A stretch of DNA of 6,476 nt from an uncultured Candidatus Saccharibacteria bacterium (GTDB lineage Bacteria; Patescibacteria; Saccharimonadia; Saccharimonadales; UBA6022), in the NCBI GenBank assembly GCA_946479115.1, contig CAMLED010000054.1:1-6476 (forward strand), in the 5' to 3' direction. Position numbers and translations under genes: made by a program. The stretch's first letter is position 1. Each line of letters opens with the position of its first letter. Below the pieces are notes generated by a model, which saw only the letters and a list, made by a program, of their open reading frames with translations, was not told where the DNA came from and searched no databases. Below, piece after piece: positions 4,008 through 6,476 of this stretch.

Positions 4008-5123
4008 TTACTGTATTCGACGAGTTGGTGGACGCGGCGTCGTGTTATCTTGGTGGCCCTGAGAGTGTGTAGCGGCCGTAGGAGTGGCTGGAGCCTGTGT
4101 TTGGGCAGGAGCCGCATTTTGAGCAGATGGTGCCGCAGCGCTGCGTAGAATGCGACGTTTATAGCCGCGAAGGAATAGCCAGATGCCAACGATTAAGCCA
4201 ATTAGTACAATCAAGCCAACAATTGACCAAATGATCACGCCAGTTGGAATAACCCAGAATGACTTCGTGACTTCAATAGATTGGTTTTTTGTACCGTATG
4301 TGAAGACGGCAGTTGCTGTGTATTTACCAAAGGTACCGATGTTCTTTAGGGGAATATCCCAACGGCGAGCACTATCCGGAAGCACCATGTCACGTGGATC
4401 TTTGTTATTAAAGTCACTATCATATACAACCTTGTCACCCTTTTTAACTGATAGTTTACCGAATGGACCTAGCTGAATACTTCCCTTGTTCTCAAAGCGA
4501 ACAGTTGCCTGAAGATTATTTGGGGTACGGAAATTCGTTCCAGTGACACCATTCTGTTGAATCTGGAAATCGGTAAGATTAAGTTTTTCAACCGCAGGGC
4601 CAGGAACGGTCATCAAAATGATTGATGCCACACTAGCACTAAGGTTAACTTGGCCACCACCATCAGGTGAAGCAGGTGCAAAGCGAACTGCACCAAAGTA
4701 TCCACCAGGTTGAGCATTTGCAGGAACAGTAATAACAACTTCGATGTTCTTTGCCTGACCTGCAGGAATCGTCACATTTTTCAGTGGCGTCATGAAGCGT
4801 TTGAGACTGTGCGTAGGGGCGAACTTGTCTGCATCAAGGATAAGCGCTGGGGTACCGCGCTCATCACCTGCGACAAAGTCATTCTCAATAGGCGCAACCG
4901 TAATAGGGGCATCAGTTAAGTTAGTGACGGTTGTTTTAACCGTTTTAGACTCGCCTGGTTTGATTTCGATGTCGGTACGTACCGGTGACACCTTTAGAGT
5001 ATTTGCTGTGTTCGTTACCGCAAATGCACGAGAACCTGCAAACAATACAACAAAAACAGCCAGCACTACTATCATTGCAACGACCATACGGACGTTCGCT
5101 TGAACGCGCTTACCTACCAACAT
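4008..5123 (-). CDS. WxL-interacting-like surface protein (DUF916-type), membrane anchored
   Basis: This 371-residue protein begins at the ATG at 5123, supported by AAAGGGG (5133-5139). Upstream in-frame starts at 5174 and 5186 are rejected because they lie within or before the promoter. Residues 1-35 are a signal peptide with basic start, hydrophobic core and an A-F-A cleavage site. Residues about 42-175 form a beta-rich domain like the DUF916 / WxL peptidoglycan-binding domain, with KVSPVRTDIEIKPGESKTVK and PGGYFGAVRF as markers. Residues about 180-290 form a second Ig-like domain, in the place of DUF3324. A transmembrane helix spans about 294-318, followed by a basic, Pro/Ala/Gln/Thr-rich cytoplasmic tail of about 50 residues. 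In Firmicutes such proteins anchor WxL surface proteins to the wall. The secreted protein upstream may be its partner. Confidence 0.88.
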   Translation of the reverse strand: MLVGKRVQANVRMVVAMIVVLAVFVVLFAGSRAFAVTNTANTLKVSPVRTDIEIKPGESKTVKTTVTNLTDAPITVAPIENDFVAGDERGTPALILDADKFAPTHSLKRFMTPLKNVTIPAGQAKNIEVVITVPANAQPGGYFGAVRFAPASPDGGGQVNLSASVASIILMTVPGPAVEKLNLTDFQIQQNGVTGTNFRTPNNLQATVRFENKGSIQLGPFGKLSVKKGDKVVYDSDFNNKDPRDMVLPDSARRWDIPLKNIGTFGKYTATAVFTYGTKNQSIEVTKSFWVIPTGVIIWSIVGLIVLIGLIVGIWLFLRGYKRRILRSAAAPSAQNAAPAQTQAPATPTAATHSQGHQDNTTPRPPTRRIQ

Positions 5124-5154
5124 ACCTAATTTCCCCTTTACGTAATTACTTCCC

Positions 5155-5182
5155 ATCATAACAGATACGCTCATGTTTGCAA
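5155..5182 (-). promoter_or_regulatory. Promoter for the WxL-interacting-like gene
   Basis: On the minus strand TTGCAA (5177-5182) and TATGAT (5155-5160) are separated by 16 bases, with a TGT extension just before the -10. The start site near 5148 gives a leader of about 25 bases with the ribosome binding site. This also rules out the longer in-frame start codons. Confidence 0.65.
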
Positions 5183-5196
5183 GCACGAAATTAAAA

Positions 5197-5220
5197 CAGC
5201 ACCTCCGTCAAGAGGTGCTG
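5197..5220 (-). terminator. Terminator after the secreted Cys-pair protein gene
   Basis: A perfect 9-bp stem, CAGCACCTC / GAGGTGCTG, has a 6-base loop. On the minus strand it is followed by TTTTAATTT, 19 bases after the stop at 5240. It separates this gene from the next, which has its own promoter immediately after. Confidence 0.88.
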
Positions 5221-5239
5221 TCGTAGAACATATCTATAA

Positions 5240-6370
5240 TTAGAATTTACCAGTTGCAATCAGACTGAGGTCTGCCGAGTAGTTACCAGCTGGAGTCTGG
5301 TTACTTGCACTTGCACCAAATGTAAGTGCCATGTTTCGGTTATTCGCAGGCTTACTGTCTGTATCAAGAATTGGATCACCGTATGTACTTGTAACACCAG
5401 TTGCATCGCCTGTTACCCAGTTCAAGGCAAATGTAGTAGCGTTATAACCAGATGATGGTACAGCACGGATTGTACCGTTTGTTGCGTCTACATCATCAGC
5501 TCCAGTTTTCACACCGAACTTTGCCTCACCGTCAGCGATATCAGTCAATAATGCAGGCTTAATGAAACAACCGCTCGTATTACTTGAGTTGATCAAGCCG
5601 CCACATCCTACCGCACTACTCTTCAGGCTCACTACGGCCCCACTGACAGCATTAGTAGAAAGTTGCGTGTTGATTGTGCCTGTATATACATCAGCTGAGT
5701 TTAGAGATATAACGCCACCAACATCTTGACCCAGCCTAAGGGTTGGGGCAGTAAGTGTACCGCCACAGTTAGCAGTGATTGTTCCACCTGATACACAGAA
5801 GAGCATACTTTCTAGGACTGCACCTGAGACACCGATGGTTGGAGTGATAGCAAGAGCAACACCACCATCATCAAGATGCGCACCAGGCGTACCAGACACA
5901 TAATCATCAGCCACAGTGCTGTCAGCATAAGTAAGAATACGTGCATAAATCGTACCTGCGCCAGTTGGATTATGAACACCAGTTAATATAACTGATGTGG
6001 CACTGGTCGTAAGAGCACCAGTCACCATTACCTTGTTAGCTGCTGTTGTAGTAAGGGTACCAACGGTAAATCCACCAGAAACAACTGCAGAGCTTGCGCT
6101 AAAGCCAGCTGGTGCAGTACAAGCTTCGCCAATTACAGGGCTATTTTCACAGAAATCGATCACAACAGCTGCTGTTGCATCGGCTTGAGTAGGCGTAAAG
6201 TTAACCTTGTAAACTACACTTGGAGCATCAGCTGACGAACTACTAAGCTCAATTGAACGGTCGGTTACCTGTGCCGCTGATACTAATGCTGGCATGACTG
6301 GACCAAGCAATACTGCCATTGCCGCAACCATAAACCCAGCACGACTGTTGAATAATCTCCTAGAACTCAT
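5240..6370 (-). CDS. Secreted beta-rich surface protein with three Cys-pair loops
   Basis: This 376-residue exported protein is of unnamed family. The ATG at 6370 follows GAGGA (6379-6383) with 8 bases between; the longer frame starts at a TTG. Residues 1-32 are a signal peptide with an N-terminal Arg pair, a hydrophobic core and a V-S-A cleavage site. The mature part is rich in Ser, Thr, Ala, Gly and Val, as in a beta-repeat adhesin or surface-layer protein. It contains three spaced cysteine pairs, C74-x9-C84, C192-x9-C202 and C256-x11-C268, likely disulfide loops. There is no membrane helix after the signal and no sortase motif. The C-terminus, LTFGASASNQTPAGNYSADLS and a few residues, matches the closing strand pattern T-P-A-G-x-Y-x-A seen in WxL-type surface domains. 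No W-x-L motif was found. A partner of the downstream anchored protein is inferred. Confidence 0.82.
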   Translation of the reverse strand: MSSRRLFNSRAGFMVAAMAVLLGPVMPALVSAAQVTDRSIELSSSSADAPSVVYKVNFTPTQADATAAVVIDFCENSPVIGEACTAPAGFSASSAVVSGGFTVGTLTTTAANKVMVTGALTTSATSVILTGVHNPTGAGTIYARILTYADSTVADDYVSGTPGAHLDDGGVALAITPTIGVSGAVLESMLFCVSGGTITANCGGTLTAPTLRLGQDVGGVISLNSADVYTGTINTQLSTNAVSGAVVSLKSSAVGCGGLINSSNTSGCFIKPALLTDIADGEAKFGVKTGADDVDATNGTIRAVPSSGYNATTFALNWVTGDATGVTSTYGDPILDTDSKPANNRNMALTFGASASNQTPAGNYSADLSLIATGKF

Positions 6371-6436
6371 TTCGCTTGTCCTCAATCCCCTACTTAACAA
6401 TTTAAAGATATTTGTTTTGCCTATTAACGTGTTCAG

Positions 6437-6465
6437 TTTATCACGATACTACTAATGCTTGTCAA
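6437..6465 (-). promoter_or_regulatory. Promoter for the secreted Cys-pair protein
   Basis: On the minus strand a perfect TTGACA (6460-6465) is followed after 17 bases by GATAAA (6437-6442, 4 of 6). The start site near 6430 gives an AT-rich leader of about 60 bases, longer than for its neighbours. Confidence 0.65.
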
Positions 6466-6476
6466 GTCATTTTTCA

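Noticed and set aside
4183..5103. Plus-strand open frames (4183-4476, 4710-4919, 4792-5103) opposite the WxL-interacting-like gene.
   Set aside because: They are antisense shadows without start signals or recognisable domains.
5124..5186. Longer N-terminus for the WxL-interacting-like protein from GTG or upstream ATG codons.
   Set aside because: These codons lie in or before the promoter, and the extension would spoil a normal signal peptide. The ATG at 5123 has its own ribosome binding site.
5240..6370. UGA recoding as glycine (as in SR1/Gracilibacteria).
   Set aside because: Long frames read through with standard glycine codons and contain no in-frame TGA, so nothing suggests recoding.
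6371..6400. TTG start for the secreted protein.
   Set aside because: The ATG at 6370 has GAGGA 8 bases upstream and begins a cleaner signal peptide.
1..6476. CRISPR array, tRNA, rRNA, insertion sequence or attachment site.
   Set aside because: No regularly spaced direct repeats, cloverleaf-like sequence, transposase frame or terminal repeats were seen on either strand.

Overview
The window reads as chromosomal DNA of a monoderm bacterium with a small genome. Candidatus Saccharibacteria (TM7) or a related Patescibacteria/CPR lineage is the best guess. The guess rests on the gene mix: a CheY-like lone receiver, a GlsB/YeaQ-type membrane protein, a type IV pilin-like protein with an added C-terminal domain, a short YdeI/OmdA-type protein, and a WxL-interacting-like surface protein beside a secreted partner. 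Small conserved-looking orphans, short intergenic gaps and standard-code ORFs fit as well. None of the 11 complete genes stops at TGA (6 TAA, 5 TAG). The lineage is an inference.

Layout, mostly minus strand. At 1-57 the first 19 codons of a gene that leaves the window resemble the start of a TIR domain. At 77-634 lies a single-pass membrane protein with a Ser/Thr/Asn-rich outer part; its promoter carries a perfect TGTGA-N6-TCACA palindrome. At 859-1183 two tiny genes lie in tandem, closed by a strong terminator. At 1337-1723 is a stand-alone response regulator. At 1867-2139 is the GlsB/YeaQ protein. At 2305-2511 is a two-helix membrane protein. At 2560-3366 is the pilin-like protein.

The plus strand is used only at 3422-3961, for an 81-aa orphan and an 88-aa YdeI/OmdA-like protein. 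These end at a bidirectional terminator shared with the convergent surface gene. At 4008-5123 is a membrane-anchored protein with WxL-interacting-like domains, and at 5240-6370 a secreted Ser/Thr/Ala-rich protein with three closely spaced cysteine pairs. The two probably work together at the cell surface, although each has its own promoter.

The clearest unexplained structure concerns gene starts. Three adjacent genes (starts at 3366, 3422 and 3695) have TGn-extended -10 boxes only 6-10 bases before the ATG and no usable Shine-Dalgarno sequence, so they should make leaderless or nearly leaderless mRNAs. The genes around them have purine-rich Shine-Dalgarno sequences about 8-9 bases before the start. 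Five hairpin terminators cut the region into short transcription units.
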